Shown here: positions 45,192-56,328 of the stretch, in pieces
Layout: every line of letters starts with the position of its first letter
Position numbering within the stretch: the stretch's first letter is position 1
NCBI GenBank assembly: GCA_012960535.1
Contig: DUBB01000007.1
Coordinates: forward strand, 103,635 to 167,634
DNA from: Gammaproteobacteria bacterium
Lineage (GTDB): Bacteria; Pseudomonadota; Gammaproteobacteria; Pseudomonadales; Azotimanducaceae
Reading direction: 5' to 3'
DNA: 64,000 nt
Notes under the pieces: model-generated
Told to the model about the DNA's origin: nothing
What the model saw: the letters and a program-made list of their open reading frames with translations, nothing else
The model's database searches: none
Made by a program: the position numbers and the translations under genes

Positions 45192-46244
45192 TTACTTGAT
45201 CTGGCTATCCGGTAGCTTAGCTAAATGCTGCACAGGTGACTGCCATTGCCCTGTGATCACCTCAATCTTCTTTAAAACCTTCTGCCATCGATTCAGAGTT
45301 TCCTTGAACTGCACCGAAAAAACATCACAGGTCTCGCACTTATCGACTATATATTCGTCACTGGTCATTAATTCATCCACCAACATGACATCAAGCGCTC
45401 TTTTCCCGTACCAGGCTTCACCGGTACTGACCTGTTCTATCTGCACCTGGGGTCGGTTCTCAGACACAAATTCTTTGAACAGAGCGTGCACGTCTTCAAG
45501 CTCTTCAAGAAATTTCTGTCTGCCTTTTTCGGTATTTTCACCAAACAATGTCAGCGTTCGCTTATAGTCCCCAGCCGTAAGCACCTCAACATCGACTTCC
45601 TTACTCTTCAGGAACCGGTGAAAGTTAGGAATCTGTGCCACCACACCGATAGAACCCAATAAAGCAAACGGGGCCGCAATAATTTTATCGGCAATACAGG
45701 CCATCATATAACCCCCGCTGGCTGCTACTTTATCGACAGCAACGGTTAAGGTGATCGACTTCGCTTTAATTCTCTGTAATTGTGAAGCTGCCAGGCCGTA
45801 ACCATGAACAACGCCACCAGGACTTTCTAGTTTGACGATGACTTCGTCTTCCGCTCGAGCAACAGAAAGTACGGCTGAGACCTCTTCACGCAGGGCGTCT
45901 ACTCCTGATGCCTGTACATCGCCGTTAAATTCAAGCACGAAAACCCGAGCAGAAATGCCCTGGTCGTCTTTCAACTGCTGCTTGCGGTTCTTTTCCTCTT
46001 GTTTCAGCCGTTTTTTATCCGCTTTATCCTGTGCCTTCTGCTGCACAGGGTTCAACATCGAGCGAGTCAGGCTTTGGCTGATATGCTTTACCGCTTCATT
46101 GACATTCTTGACCTCAAGTTCACCTTTAGAGGTCTGCTGCGAGCGCTGGGACGAACCCAGTATTACCACAAAAACAATAATAAAACTTAACAGGATAGTC
46201 AGACTCTTCGCCAGAAACATTCCATACTCAAATAAAAATTCCAA
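45192..46244 (-). CDS. sohB: Inner-membrane serine peptidase SohB (S49)
   Basis: A 350-residue S49 protease. One N-terminal transmembrane helix (about 8-30) is followed by a charged, probably coiled region of Lys/Glu/Gln (about 65-95), then the ClpP-like catalytic domain. The nucleophile is S176 in DKVAASGGYMMAC and the Lys of the dyad is near 228 in AGDYKRTLTLFGE. Length matches E. coli SohB (349). The protein is thought to act on membrane or periplasmic substrates. Divergent from the SCP2 gene. Confidence 0.94.
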   Translation of the reverse strand: MEFLFEYGMFLAKSLTILLSFIIVFVVILGSSQRSQQTSKGELEVKNVNEAVKHISQSLTRSMLNPVQQKAQDKADKKRLKQEEKNRKQQLKDDQGISARVFVLEFNGDVQASGVDALREEVSAVLSVARAEDEVIVKLESPGGVVHGYGLAASQLQRIKAKSITLTVAVDKVAASGGYMMACIADKIIAAPFALLGSIGVVAQIPNFHRFLKSKEVDVEVLTAGDYKRTLTLFGENTEKGRQKFLEELEDVHALFKEFVSENRPQVQIEQVSTGEAWYGKRALDVMLVDELMTSDEYIVDKCETCDVFSVQFKETLNRWQKVLKKIEVITGQWQSPVQHLAKLPDSQIK

Positions 46245-46353
46245 AATATTAGCCCCTCAGATAGACCCTGCAATATTAACACAAAGCCGTTAATGGTCAT
46301 GGCAGTTAACCGGAAAAAAAGCTATTCTTAATCCGCCCTCGGATAGGCCTTAC

Positions 46354-46710
46354 ATGAAGACTGAACAGCTGGCCAAGCGATCATTACAACTGGCAGATTC
46401 CTTCCGGTATAACCTCCTACCCGAGGAACCCGTTACATTTCAGTTCATATTCGAAAGCGAAGATGCCTTTCATCTGATCGCCAACCACGAGCAATTTGAC
46501 TTCAGGCCCGGCATTGAGTCTACGCCGACGCTGACATTGTGGCTGGATAAACACACCACGGTCTGGCGTCTTTTAGAAGGGACGCTCGACGGCATGACTG
46601 CATTCATGGCCGGCCAATATCGGGCCGATGGGAATATCGTGCTGAGCCAATTACTATTATATCTGTTCCGGAGCCCGCAGGCTCTGCTCGCTCATGAAAT
46701 AAAAGACTAG
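46354..46710 (+). CDS. SCP2 sterol-binding domain protein
   Basis: A 118-residue stand-alone SCP2 domain protein. The family pattern is the pair of strands VTFQFIFESEDAFHLIANH and the late helix-strand block TVWRLLEGTLDGMTAFMAGQYRADGNIVLSQLLL, in which G.V.G-D-.-.-L-like residues bind a lipid. Such small proteins accompany lipid or ubiquinone genes (UbiJ-related). No partner is adjacent. Ligand unknown. Confidence 0.87.
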   Translation: MKTEQLAKRSLQLADSFRYNLLPEEPVTFQFIFESEDAFHLIANHEQFDFRPGIESTPTLTLWLDKHTTVWRLLEGTLDGMTAFMAGQYRADGNIVLSQLLLYLFRSPQALLAHEIKD

Positions 46711-46751
46711 CTTTTCGTTAAAATCACAGGTTGCAGTAGAAGGTGATCATC

Positions 46752-47588
46752 TCAGTCAGTGCTTACCCCCTGTTGGCTGAGATAATCATCAATCAGCCAA
46801 CGGGAAATAGCATCTTTACCGGGAATGGCGGGCAGTGCTTCTATATCAAACCAGTCGGCTTCAGCTATCTCCTCTTCCTGCAAGCGAATATCACCATGGC
46901 TATAACGGGCATGAAAGCCAAGCATGAGACTGTTTGGAAACGGCCAGGGCTGGCTGCAACAGTAACGAAAATCAGTGATTTCTACCCCTACCTCTTCCCG
47001 CACTTCTCGACTCAAGGTTGTTTCCACTGACTCACCGGGTTCGACAAACCCCGCTAATGTGGAAAACAATCCTTCTGGAAACCGATGATTCCGCGCCAAC
47101 AGAACTTTTCTGCCACTATGCACAAGGACGATTATGGAGGGTGATATTCTGGCATAGAAGTTAAACTGGCAGGCCTGGCAGACCCAGGACCGATCCGATT
47201 TACTTAACTGGGTCGGGCCACCACATTTTCCGCAGAACTGATGCGTCCTGTGCCAGTCAATGGTTTGCAGTGCCCGTCCTGCCAAATTGAACAGATCACT
47301 GGATATCCCGCCAAAGAGTCCTCTCAGCGACGCCATCTCGTCATCTGGCCTGGAGTGTAAACGAACGGCATAACAGGCATGACTATCTTGCATACCCATA
47401 AAAAAACGCATTTCCTCCCATACTGATAAAGGCCGCATTTCTCTCCCAGAGACGGGTCTAAAGCAACCTGACGTATCCCGCATTACAACAATCTGATTGT
47501 CATAGAAAGGAAAAAACCAGCGGTCCGTATTCCCCTCAGGTTCCCTGAGGGGAGAAGAAAACCCTAAATTTGGTGCCGGCCAGATCAT
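46752..47588 (-). CDS. nudC: NAD(+) diphosphatase NudC
   Basis: A 278-residue Nudix enzyme that cleaves NADH/NAD and removes NAD caps from RNA. A zinc ribbon, CGKCGG and CQACQF, lies at about 119-122 and 134-137. The Nudix box is GFVEPGESVETTLSREVREEVGV, followed by the NudC signature SQPWPFPNSLMLGF. The N-terminal domain is intact. Spacing of 5 bp to dnaQ shows that it is in the rnhA-dnaQ transcript. Confidence 0.96.
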   Translation of the reverse strand: MIWPAPNLGFSSPLREPEGNTDRWFFPFYDNQIVVMRDTSGCFRPVSGREMRPLSVWEEMRFFMGMQDSHACYAVRLHSRPDDEMASLRGLFGGISSDLFNLAGRALQTIDWHRTHQFCGKCGGPTQLSKSDRSWVCQACQFNFYARISPSIIVLVHSGRKVLLARNHRFPEGLFSTLAGFVEPGESVETTLSREVREEVGVEITDFRYCCSQPWPFPNSLMLGFHARYSHGDIRLQEEEIAEADWFDIEALPAIPGKDAISRWLIDDYLSQQGVSTD

Positions 47589-47593
47589 AGCGA

Positions 47594-48307
47594 TTACTCG
47601 CTATTCTTATCTAGCTCTGTCCAGAGACAGCCTTGATCGGCGGTTTCATGCAAATCACTTAAATATGCGCTGTGATCCGCTAACTCCTTATCACTGGGCA
47701 TGATGACTCGAAGCTGCTTATTTTTCGGGGCCAGTTTATGTTGATGCTTCGACGGGCCCGAGGTCGAAGCATTCAATACCAGACTGGCCTGACCGCCAGA
47801 CAAGTGTAAGTAGACTTCCGCGAGTAATTCTGCATCGAGTAATGCACCGTGCTGGTCTCGCGAAGAATTGTCCACACCAAGCCTGTTACATAGTGCATCC
47901 AGGCTATTTCTCTGGCCAGGATATTTTGATCGGGCCAGGGCCAGCGTATCCAACACACCACAGATTTCTTCCATTCTGACAGGGTTGGCTGATCCTAAGG
48001 CCAACTCCTTGTCAAGAAAACCAAGGTCAAATGCAGCATTATGGATGATCAATTCTGAGCCAGTAACAAAATCCAGAAAGGCCTCCTGGATATCACCGAA
48101 CACCGGTTTCCCGGATAAAAATTCTAGACTGATACCGTGCACCTGCTCGGCTCCTTCATCAATGCTTCTTTGTGGATTAATATAATGATGAAAACAGTTT
48201 TTAGTGACACGTCTATCAACCAGCTCAACACAGCCTATTTCTATAATTCTATGGCCTGCCTCTACTTCTAGACCCGTTGTTTCAGTATCAAGGACTATTT
48301 GCCTCAT
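47594..48307 (-). CDS. dnaQ: DNA polymerase III epsilon subunit (proofreading exonuclease)
   Basis: A 237-residue DEDDh exonuclease that corrects errors of the replicative polymerase. ExoI is VLDTETTG (D7, E9), Exo[11 protein letters not shown] and Exo[15 protein letters not shown]. The C terminus after about residue 180 holds the Q-linker and the segment that binds the alpha subunit. The start overlaps the rnhA stop by 4 bp (same strand order methyltransferase-rnhA-dnaQ-nudC). In E. coli rnhA and dnaQ are divergent; here, they are co-directional and overlapping. Confidence 0.96.
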   Translation of the reverse strand: MRQIVLDTETTGLEVEAGHRIIEIGCVELVDRRVTKNCFHHYINPQRSIDEGAEQVHGISLEFLSGKPVFGDIQEAFLDFVTGSELIIHNAAFDLGFLDKELALGSANPVRMEEICGVLDTLALARSKYPGQRNSLDALCNRLGVDNSSRDQHGALLDAELLAEVYLHLSGGQASLVLNASTSGPSKHQHKLAPKNKQLRVIMPSDKELADHSAYLSDLHETADQGCLWTELDKNSE

Positions 48308-48744
48308 CGTTCATCCATCATCTTATCAATCGCTGCATTTGCTAACTGGTCGGCTAATTCATTGTCCTTGTGGCCGCTGTGGCCCTTAACCCAATGCCAG
48401 TCAACGGTATGGATCATAGCGAGTCTGTCCAGCCTTTCCCATAAGTCCTTGTTTTTCACGACTTGTTTATTACTGGTTTCCCAGCCATTTAATTTCCATT
48501 TCGCAACCCACTTAGTAATGCCATCTTGTACATACTTCGAGTCGGTTGTCAGTTGCACCTGACTGGGCCGAGTTAACGCTGCCAGCGCTTCTATGGCGGC
48601 CAATAACTCCATGCGATTATTGGTTGTATCGGCGGCGCTGCCATTGAGTCGCTTCTCTGTATGCCCATAGCGCAATATAGCCCCCCAGCCACCGGGACCA
48701 GGATTACCACGACAAGCACCATCAGTGAAAATTTCAGTTTTCAT
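48304..48744 (-). CDS. rnhA: Ribonuclease HI
   Basis: A 146-residue RNase H that removes RNA from RNA-DNA hybrids. The catalytic acids are D8 ([15 protein letters not shown]), E46 (NNRMELLAA), D68 (TTDSKYV) and D132 (ELADQLAN), with [11 protein letters not shown] at the end. Length is close to E. coli RnhA (155). Overlaps both neighbours by 4 bp. Confidence 0.97.
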   Translation of the reverse strand: MKTEIFTDGACRGNPGPGGWGAILRYGHTEKRLNGSAADTTNNRMELLAAIEALAALTRPSQVQLTTDSKYVQDGITKWVAKWKLNGWETSNKQVVKNKDLWERLDRLAMIHTVDWHWVKGHSGHKDNELADQLANAAIDKMMDER

Positions 48745-49538
48745 AAGCCATTATCAGGCATTGCTGTCCTTTGTTTTAAGTGAATTCGCGCTGGATGCAC
48801 TCGCGCCACGGGTTTCACCAAACTAAGATTCGAAAATTCACGGCGCTGAAACCATTTTGGTTTCAATGGCGTCATCGTTTCTACCTGTTTTCTAGCGACA
48901 ATTATTGAAACTGCCCCAAAAGGAAAATTATACCTGCGACTCAGGCCTAAACTATAGTCCGGGTGACGACGGTGCCTGCCTATCAGGGGCAAACCATATT
49001 CACTGTATATTGTCCTATCGATTCGAAAATTTAGAATATTTAACCAGTCCATCAACCTTTCAGGAGCGAGAAAATGACTATTCCACGGTGCTCTATGACG
49101 CCAGGACATCAGTGACCGAGTCACGCCCCACAGACTGTAAGGATTAAAGCCTAGCAAAATCAACCTCCCGCCAGGCAGCACAACCCTTGAAAACTCCCGG
49201 AGAAGTTCCTGAGGCCTGTTAGAAAAATCGAGCAAATGATGACTGATCAACACGTCGATGCAATCAGATTCAAATGGCAGTGCGTCCGGGTAAGCAGTCA
49301 GGTCGCTACCGGCCACTTCAAACAGGGACGATTTCATACGATGCTGGATCGGACTTCTGGTATAGAGATCAGCCTGCTGAATACTCAGTTGAAGCATATG
49401 ATAACCAAACATCTCCTCCAGCAACTCATCCATTATTGCTGTTTCCGTCTGAATGACCTGTTTGCCTATCGAGCCTTGAAACCAGGCCTCTATTTCCCTG
49501 ACTTGACCTGTTAGAACTGCATTCATTTTTTGCTTCAT
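48741..49538 (-). CDS. Class I SAM-dependent methyltransferase (rnhA-linked, YafS-like)
   Basis: A 265-residue methyltransferase-like protein. A weak motif I region ([16 protein letters not shown]) is followed by [54 protein letters not shown], matching motifs II-IV of Methyltransf_11 proteins. A gene of this type (yafS in E. coli) stands next to rnhA and gloB in many gammaproteobacteria. Here gloB is missing on this side: mltD follows directly in divergent direction. Substrate unknown; the C-terminal tail is basic. Confidence 0.88.
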   Translation of the reverse strand: MKQKMNAVLTGQVREIEAWFQGSIGKQVIQTETAIMDELLEEMFGYHMLQLSIQQADLYTRSPIQHRMKSSLFEVAGSDLTAYPDALPFESDCIDVLISHHLLDFSNRPQELLREFSRVVLPGGRLILLGFNPYSLWGVTRSLMSWRHRAPWNSHFLAPERLMDWLNILNFRIDRTIYSEYGLPLIGRHRRHPDYSLGLSRRYNFPFGAVSIIVARKQVETMTPLKPKWFQRREFSNLSLVKPVARVHPARIHLKQRTAMPDNGL

Positions 49539-49642
49539 CCGTGTACAATTTTTCTTAAGGATCGCTGCAGAATTATATTCCCTGCCATCTTTTCATCTGC
49601 ACATTTCGCCTTGTTGGTGAATAATTACAGTATACTTCAGCC

Positions 49643-51349
49643 ATGCGTTTTTCTGATAATAAAAGATTGTTTCAATCTTCAATATGCTCGATCTTAGCGC
49701 TAACCAGTGCCTGCAGTTTAATACTTCAAAACGAATCCTCACTATCCCCGAACGCCAGTCTAAGAGAAGATTCCCAGGCTAACCATGCACCCAAAGCCAT
49801 TACGTCAGTAAATAATGGGCCACCCCTACAGCAGCCTATAAATAGCAGTACACCGGTGCAGATAGCCTCTGTCGTGAGCATACCACCACCCCCTCAGGTA
49901 GGCCTTCAGGCAGTACTGGAAGAGACCGCCCAGGAGCAGATAAACGTAGATATCTGGAGCCTATTACGAGCCGGATTTAGATTGCCACACAGACTCGATG
50001 AAAAGCGTGTACAGCAGCAGATTAACTGGTTTATCAGGAATCCGGACTACTTGGAAAGAGTCATCAAACGCAGTGAGCCTTTCCTCTACCACATCATGGA
50101 ATCACTATCGGCGTCAAAACTGCCCTTGGAATTTGCGCTGCTTCCTATTGTTGAAAGCGCCTTTGACCCATTTGCCTATTCGCATGGCAGAGCCTCGGGT
50201 CTATGGCAGTTCATCCCATCCACCGCCCGGCTTTATGGTGTCAAAATAGATTGGTGGTATGATGGTCGACGTGACCTGATTGATTCTACAGCAGCTGCCA
50301 ATCGATTTCTCACAGATCTTTGCAAGTATTTCAATGGTGACTGGGAGCTTGCCTTGGCCGCTTACAACTCCGGTATGGGCAATGTTGGCAAAGCCATCAA
50401 ACAAAACAAAAAGCAGGGCAAGCCAGCAAGTTTCTGGGATTTAAAACTACCTCGTGAAACTCAAGCGTATGTGCCAAAACTGCTGGCCCTGAGTGCCATC
50501 ATAAAGGACCCAGCTCACTACAATATCGAGCTATACAGCATAGCAAATCAACCCTATCTGGAAGCGGTCGCGATCGAATCGCAACTGGATCTGGCCCTGG
50601 CTGCTGAACTTGCCGATGTTCATATCGATGAGATTTACCGCCTCAACGCCGGCCATAATCAATGGGCCACTCATCCCGAAGGCCCACACAGGCTATTGTT
50701 GCCTGTTAACAAGGCCACAAACTTCAGACAGCAGCTGAAACAGCTACCCGATTCCAACAGAATCAGCTGGAAAAGGCACACCATAAAAGCAGGAGAAAAT
50801 CTAGGCAGCATAGCCCAGCGTTATGCCCTGAATGTGCAAACAATAAAACGCACAAACAATCTCGACAACGACCTGATCAGGACTGGCGACAGGCTCATGA
50901 TCCCTAGCGCGAGCGCCGAAAAATATGATATGTCAAAAATCGGCCGTGCAGATAAACGGGCAAATTACTACCGTCATCAATATGGCACTAAACCAATCAT
51001 TTATCACACCGCCGAAGGTGACAGCCTCTGGTCTATTGCTAAGCAATTCAATATTTCAATTAGGTCTCTGGCCAGATGGAATAGCATAGGTACTACAGGC
51101 GTACTGCCACAGGGAAAAGAAATGAAGATCTTTATCCCTACAAACACCAGGCAGCAACCCCTATCTTCAGCAATGTTGCGAAAAATCCATTACAAAATTC
51201 GCGATGGAGATTCGCTGGCCAGAATAGCCAGCAAATTCCGAGTGTCAGTAGATAATATCAGGAGCTGGAATGAAGGGATCAGGAATAAGACTTATATACA
51301 TCCAGGCGATCATATTACAATTATTGTTGATGTGTCTGCAGTTCCCTGA
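49643..51349 (+). CDS. mltD: Membrane-bound lytic murein transglycosylase D
   Basis: A 568-residue envelope enzyme that cleaves peptidoglycan between MurNAc and GlcNAc. The signal sequence ends in ALTSACS, a weak lipobox, so a lipoprotein is likely. The SLT domain (about 130-280) has the catalytic Glu in LPIVESAFDPFAYSHGRASG and the AAYNSGMGNV motif. Three LysM domains (about 375-425, 445-492 and 510-555) bind the wall. The region up to about 120 is Ser/Pro/Gln-rich and looks disordered. Convergent with ppiD, 11 bp apart. Confidence 0.95.
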   Translation: MRFSDNKRLFQSSICSILALTSACSLILQNESSLSPNASLREDSQANHAPKAITSVNNGPPLQQPINSSTPVQIASVVSIPPPPQVGLQAVLEETAQEQINVDIWSLLRAGFRLPHRLDEKRVQQQINWFIRNPDYLERVIKRSEPFLYHIMESLSASKLPLEFALLPIVESAFDPFAYSHGRASGLWQFIPSTARLYGVKIDWWYDGRRDLIDSTAAANRFLTDLCKYFNGDWELALAAYNSGMGNVGKAIKQNKKQGKPASFWDLKLPRETQAYVPKLLALSAIIKDPAHYNIELYSIANQPYLEAVAIESQLDLALAAELADVHIDEIYRLNAGHNQWATHPEGPHRLLLPVNKATNFRQQLKQLPDSNRISWKRHTIKAGENLGSIAQRYALNVQTIKRTNNLDNDLIRTGDRLMIPSASAEKYDMSKIGRADKRANYYRHQYGTKPIIYHTAEGDSLWSIAKQFNISIRSLARWNSIGTTGVLPQGKEMKIFIPTNTRQQPLSSAMLRKIHYKIRDGDSLARIASKFRVSVDNIRSWNEGIRNKTYIHPGDHITIIVDVSAVP

Positions 51350-51360
51350 GTCAAACCGAA

Positions 51361-53244
51361 TCAGTAACCTGTGATGTCTGCTTCCAGCTTGCGCGAGCTC
51401 TGATAATTCTGCATATCAAACCCTCCCAGTTGCATGGCCATAACCTGCCGTAAGCCCTGCAGATCAGCCTCGCCCACAGTACCTGGCTCCTTGGCCTTAA
51501 CATTAGTCACAGAAATCACCGCCGCTCCACCAGTATCCAGCAAGGTGTAACCCACACTTTTAGAGGCTGAATCCGGCTTTGGTAAAGAAAAAGCTTTATC
51601 CCTTATGGCTGCTGGAACATCAGACTGATAACGCTGCACAGCCGCTTCAACCTTCCATTCAAGGCCAAACTGATCCGCAACATATCTTGTTATATCACCC
51701 TGCTCAAGCATACTGACGGCTTGCTCTGCTTGCTGTTCGGCCAAGCTGGATGCTTTTTCAGCTTCCAACTGGACTACAATTTCCGCTTGCACAGTCTCCA
51801 GCGTACGTAATTCACTGGGTTGGTGGGTTTTCACCCTGACGATCAAGGCTCGACTGTCAGATTCTTCAATCAAAGCGCTGTTATTACCATCTATTAACAG
51901 ATCCGGAGAAAAGACCGCCTCTTTAACAGCGCTATTGGCAAGCAATCCAGCTGATGATGCCCGGTCGAGCATACCAGTAGATTTGATCTCGAGTTGTAAC
52001 TGCTCAGCGATGCCCTGAAGATCAGGGTCCTCAAACGCCAATTCATCCATTATTGAGATCTGGGTAACGTATTCTTCAGCGATTACTTCTTCTTTAAATG
52101 CGAGGCTCACTTCTTCCTTTATGGTTTCAAGTTCCGGTGTCACCTGGGACATCAACTCAGTTAGCTTCAGCAAATGAAATCCAAACTGAGTTTCAACCAC
52201 CGCGGAAACCTCGCCCAGTTCAGACAATCCCTGAGCCGCTGCTTCGAAGGGCTTGACAAAAACATCGGGAGACATGTAGCCAAGATCACCGCCTTGAGCG
52301 GCACTTCCCGGGTCCTGCGAAAGTGTAGCTGCCAATTCGGCAAAATTTTCACCTGAATCCAGACGTGCTTTTATCCCTTCAATAACAGCGAGTGCGGCCG
52401 CCTTATCATTATCCTCTGGCGCTATAAGAATATGCGACAGGCGCCTCTTCTCTGGCTGGCTGAACAAGTCCGCACGGTTAGTATAAAATGTCTGCAGTTC
52501 CTCATCGCTGATACTGACCTTATCCATCAGCATAGTCCGGGTCAGTTCTACATATTCTATATCCATTAGTTCCGGCGAAAAAAACCGGTTCTGATTGACA
52601 TCATAATAAGCAGCAACTTCTGCATCACTAACGATAACTTCTTCTCTCTTCATTGCCTGTGAAAATTCGAGGTAGGCAATATCCCGAGTCTGCTGCATCA
52701 GACTGGCCGCCTGTCTAAGCTCGGCATCAGTTACAAATACCGTTGAGCGCAGACCATCACTTAACTGCTGAATGGCTTTGTCTCTTCGTAATTCTTCTCG
52801 ATAAGTGGCCGGTGAATAGCCTGCACTTGCCAGCACCACTCGAAACTGATCAGTATTAAATAGGCCATTAACCTGAAATACTTCAGTAGCAGTAATATCC
52901 TTATCCAGATCTTTATCGCCTACCGTGAGATCAAGGTTATCAATTGACTGGCTCAACACCTCTCGGTCTACCAGCGAACTCAAAACATTCTGCCTTAAAA
53001 GATCCTCATCAATTTCTTCCGGAGAAGCATTGCTGGCCAATTGCATCCTTCTATTTCGCTCTACCGCAATCTCCATTTCCTGTTGAGTAATATCTATGCC
53101 ATTAATGGTTGCCACTTTGGCTACCGGAGCCAGAAATGTTGTGATTGAACCAAGGCCGAAGAAACCAAAGGCGATAATAATCAAACCAATGATAATTTTT
53201 GTTCCTAATCCCTGATTACGTTCCTGCATACTCATAATCGACAT
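51361..53244 (-). CDS. ppiD: Peptidyl-prolyl isomerase PpiD / SurA N-terminal domain protein
   Basis: A 627-residue periplasmic chaperone anchored by one N-terminal transmembrane helix (about 16-38). The SurA-like chaperone part is followed by a parvulin PPIC domain (about 265-360) reading RRLSHILIAPEDND, DPGSAAQGGDLGY and FGFHLLKL. PpiD associates with the Sec translocon. The start may be the first Met (53244) or Met-4/Met-6. The position after hupB and lon is the Pseudomonas-like order. Confidence 0.94.
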   Translation of the reverse strand: MSIMSMQERNQGLGTKIIIGLIIIAFGFFGLGSITTFLAPVAKVATINGIDITQQEMEIAVERNRRMQLASNASPEEIDEDLLRQNVLSSLVDREVLSQSIDNLDLTVGDKDLDKDITATEVFQVNGLFNTDQFRVVLASAGYSPATYREELRRDKAIQQLSDGLRSTVFVTDAELRQAASLMQQTRDIAYLEFSQAMKREEVIVSDAEVAAYYDVNQNRFFSPELMDIEYVELTRTMLMDKVSISDEELQTFYTNRADLFSQPEKRRLSHILIAPEDNDKAAALAVIEGIKARLDSGENFAELAATLSQDPGSAAQGGDLGYMSPDVFVKPFEAAAQGLSELGEVSAVVETQFGFHLLKLTELMSQVTPELETIKEEVSLAFKEEVIAEEYVTQISIMDELAFEDPDLQGIAEQLQLEIKSTGMLDRASSAGLLANSAVKEAVFSPDLLIDGNNSALIEESDSRALIVRVKTHQPSELRTLETVQAEIVVQLEAEKASSLAEQQAEQAVSMLEQGDITRYVADQFGLEWKVEAAVQRYQSDVPAAIRDKAFSLPKPDSASKSVGYTLLDTGGAAVISVTNVKAKEPGTVGEADLQGLRQVMAMQLGGFDMQNYQSSRKLEADITGY

Positions 53245-53344
53245 TGGTTTTAGCTCCTGCGGTCATTCAAAAGCGCCAGTTTACACTAATGAATTGAGTC
53301 CTTGCTTCAATTCCTGATTAAAAAGGCGAAGTATTCAAAATACA

Positions 53345-53371
53345 CAAAAAAATGGCGCCTAAGGCGCCATT
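53345..53371 (-). terminator. Rho-independent terminator after hupB
   Basis: On the minus strand the hairpin ATGGCGCC-TTA-GGCGCCAT is followed directly by a run of seven T (53346-53352). The stem is eight base pairs, all strong. It lies 88 bp after the hupB stop and 100 bp before the ppiD start, so it should end the hupB transcript and give ppiD its own promoter. Confidence 0.88.
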
Positions 53372-53458
53372 AGTTATGGTTTTCATTTCATCTGTTCAAC
53401 GGTCATGGCCGTTATTGGCCCAGGGTTTATGCAGATTGAAACGTAAAACTATCCAGTC

Positions 53459-53731
53459 CTAATTGACCGCGTCTTTCAAGGCTTTGCCAGCTTTAAAGGC
53501 GGGCACATTTGCGGCTTTTATCTGTATTTCAGCACCCGTTTGAGGGTTTCGACCGATTCGTGCAGCTCGAGGCCGAACTGAAAATGTACCAAACCCTACC
53601 AGTGTTACGCTATCTCCACCCTTAAGTGATGAAGAAATTGAGTCCACTACCGAATCCAATGCTCTACCAGCCGCTGCTTTGGAGATATCAGCCGATGCTG
53701 CAATGTTGTCTATGAGTTCTTGCTTATTCAA
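53459..53731 (-). CDS. hupB: DNA-binding protein HU (beta type)
   Basis: A 90-residue HU protein. [22 protein letters not shown], the [24 protein letters not shown]-binding arm and [14 protein letters not shown] at the end are standard. HU bends and compacts DNA. The gene has its own spacer upstream (53732-53870) and a strong terminator downstream. Positioned between lon and ppiD as in Pseudomonas. Confidence 0.97.
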   Translation of the reverse strand: MNKQELIDNIAASADISKAAAGRALDSVVDSISSSLKGGDSVTLVGFGTFSVRPRAARIGRNPQTGAEIQIKAANVPAFKAGKALKDAVN

Positions 53732-53870
53732 TATATACCCCTTATCTAACCGTTTTAGTAATTAACTTACAATTGATTCTACTCAGCTTCTGCGTCGTAA
53801 AATTCCCAAATCCGTACTTTTGATCCGATCACATTTTATCAGGCCCACTTGAAGAATCAAGCAAATATGC

Positions 53871-56258
53871 TCAATGAGTGCTAATACGTGAGTCTTCTCC
53901 CTTATCCTGACCGCTATCGCTGGCATTTTCTACAGGCGTAGGCATTCGTTGCAAAGCAACTTCGAGAACTTCATCGATCCATTTTACTGGAATTATTTCT
54001 AGTTCTCCCTTGATATTATCTGGAATTTCCTTCAGATCCCTTTTATTTTCATCCGGGATCATGACAACTTTTATTCCCCCCCTGTGGGCTGCCAGTAATT
54101 TTTCTTTCAGGCCACCAATAGGTAATACCTGGCCGCGTAAAGTAATCTCCCCAGTCATGGCAACTTCAGCTCGCGCTGGTATGCCCGTTAGAACCGAGAC
54201 GATAGCGGTACACAGCGCAATCCCAGCGCTGGGGCCATCTTTCGGGATTGCTCCTTCGGGCATGTGGATATGCAGATCAAATTTTTCGTGAAAATCTGCG
54301 GAAATACCCAGCACACCTGCTCTGCTACGCACAACCGTTATAGCTGCCTGAATCGACTCCTGCATGACATCGCCCAGGGAGCCGGTTTTAGTGGTCACCC
54401 CTTTACCCGCTACAGCAGCGCTCTCAATAGTCAGTAATTCACCCCCGATACTGGTCACTGCTAAACCAGTCACCTGGCCTACCTGGTCTTCTACTTCGGC
54501 ACGGCCGAAACTATATCGGCGTACTCCCGAAAAAGTCTCTAATCGATCACTATCTATCTCCAGGCTTATCTGATCGGTAGATGCAGCTGCTTGCTTTACA
54601 ACCTTCCTGCATATTTTAGCAACTTCCCTTTCCAGGCCTCGGACACCAGCCTCTTTGGTGTAATACCTTATAAGATCAACGATGGCTGCTCCGGTCAGCG
54701 TCAACTCGTCTTTACTAAGACCATTATTTTTCAGTTGCTTGGGAATTAGAAATCGAGTTGCTATATTGTGTTTTTCATCTTCGGTGTAACCGGGAATCCG
54801 AATAACCTCCATTCGGTCCAGTAGCGGCGCTGGAATATTCATGGAGTTAGCGGTGCAGATAAACATCACCTCAGACAGGTCATAATCGACTTCCAAGTAG
54901 TGATCATTAAAAGAATTATTCTGCTCTGGATCAAGCACTTCAAGCAATCCCGAGGAAGGATCACCACGGTGATCCTGGCCCATTTTGTCGACCTCATCAA
55001 ACAGGAACAGCGGGTTTCGAACGGCCACTTTTGATAATTTCTGAATTATTTTCCCTGGCATGGAACCGATGTAAGTGCGTCGATGGCCCCTTATTTCAGC
55101 TTCGTCCCTAACCCCTCCCAGGGCCATTCGAACAAATTTACGACTGGTTGCCCTGGCTATCGATTCGCCCAGGGACGTCTTACCGACGCCAGGAGGACCA
55201 ACCAGGCACAGCACCGGCCCTTTATTCTTTTTCACTCTCTTCTGCACAGAAAGGAACTCTAAAATTCGATCCTTAACATCATCTAAACCATAATGATCTT
55301 CATCAAGGATCTTTTCAGCCTCGACAATATTGGTCTTCAGTCTGGAACGCTTTTTCCAGGGTGTATTCAACATCCAGTCAATATAGCCCCTCACAACCGT
55401 CGCCTCGGCAGACATGGGAGACATCATTTTGAGTTTCTTTATCTCAGACAAAGTCTTATCAAAGGCTTCTTTAGGCATACCAGATTCCTTTAACCTTAAC
55501 TGCAACTCTTCTATCTCGTTAGGAGCCTCCTCCAGGTCTCCCAACTCCTTCTGAATCGCTTTCATCTGCTCATTCAGATAATACTCTCGCTGACTCCGCT
55601 CCATCTGTTTCTTCACCCGACCGCGAAGCTTCTTTTCTACTCCTGTCAGTTCAATTTCGGCAGTCAACAATTTGCTCACTCTATCAATACGATCTCGAAC
55701 AGTCTTCATCTCAAGAATTGCCTGCTTCTCAGATAATTTCAATTTAAGTTGAGAAGCAATGGTATCTACCAGCCGACTGGGATCTTCGACTCCCGCCAGA
55801 GATGTGACAACTTCCTTTGGGACCTTCTTACTGAGTTGGACGTATCTTTCAAAAACAGCCATCAATGATTGACTCAATGCTTCGCCTTCAGCATGGCCCA
55901 ACGGCTCTTCTTCTACCAGTTCGACATTTGCCACAAAAATGCCGTCCTGCTCTGTCAGAGCTGAAACAATTGCCCTGCTTTCACCCTCGACAAGAATTTT
56001 CACAGTTTTATCAGGCAGCCTGATCAACTGCAGGATAGTTGCCGTTGTGCCAAACTGATACAGGTCTGTAGATAAAGGGTCATTATTAGCGGGATCCAGC
56101 TTTGCAACTAACAAGATTCGTTTGTCGGCGCCTTCTCCCTGGGCCTGCTCCAGGGCGCGAATTGATTTCTCCGTACCGATGAACAGTGGTTGGACCCCAT
56201 GGGGGTAGACAACCATATCTCGCAAGGTGACGACCGGCACATTATTCAATTCACTCAT
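53871..56258 (-). CDS. lon: ATP-dependent protease Lon
   Basis: A 795-residue cytoplasmic AAA+ protease that degrades unfolded and short-lived proteins. The N-terminal substrate domain (to about 200) is followed by a coiled region, the ATPase with Walker A GPPGVGKT at 354-361, and the protease domain with catalytic S677 ([10 protein letters not shown]) and K720 ([11 protein letters not shown]). The final 20 residues form a polar tail ([11 protein letters not shown]). A 16-bp palindrome lies upstream. Length is close to E. coli Lon (784). Confidence 0.97.
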   Translation of the reverse strand: MSELNNVPVVTLRDMVVYPHGVQPLFIGTEKSIRALEQAQGEGADKRILLVAKLDPANNDPLSTDLYQFGTTATILQLIRLPDKTVKILVEGESRAIVSALTEQDGIFVANVELVEEEPLGHAEGEALSQSLMAVFERYVQLSKKVPKEVVTSLAGVEDPSRLVDTIASQLKLKLSEKQAILEMKTVRDRIDRVSKLLTAEIELTGVEKKLRGRVKKQMERSQREYYLNEQMKAIQKELGDLEEAPNEIEELQLRLKESGMPKEAFDKTLSEIKKLKMMSPMSAEATVVRGYIDWMLNTPWKKRSRLKTNIVEAEKILDEDHYGLDDVKDRILEFLSVQKRVKKNKGPVLCLVGPPGVGKTSLGESIARATSRKFVRMALGGVRDEAEIRGHRRTYIGSMPGKIIQKLSKVAVRNPLFLFDEVDKMGQDHRGDPSSGLLEVLDPEQNNSFNDHYLEVDYDLSEVMFICTANSMNIPAPLLDRMEVIRIPGYTEDEKHNIATRFLIPKQLKNNGLSKDELTLTGAAIVDLIRYYTKEAGVRGLEREVAKICRKVVKQAAASTDQISLEIDSDRLETFSGVRRYSFGRAEVEDQVGQVTGLAVTSIGGELLTIESAAVAGKGVTTKTGSLGDVMQESIQAAITVVRSRAGVLGISADFHEKFDLHIHMPEGAIPKDGPSAGIALCTAIVSVLTGIPARAEVAMTGEITLRGQVLPIGGLKEKLLAAHRGGIKVVMIPDENKRDLKEIPDNIKGELEIIPVKWIDEVLEVALQRMPTPVENASDSGQDKGEDSRISTH

Positions 56259-56328
56259 AATTCATCTCAATTTAGTAGTCGTTATTCTAACCCGATTCCC
56301 CTTGATTCACGAACACCTGAAACGTTTA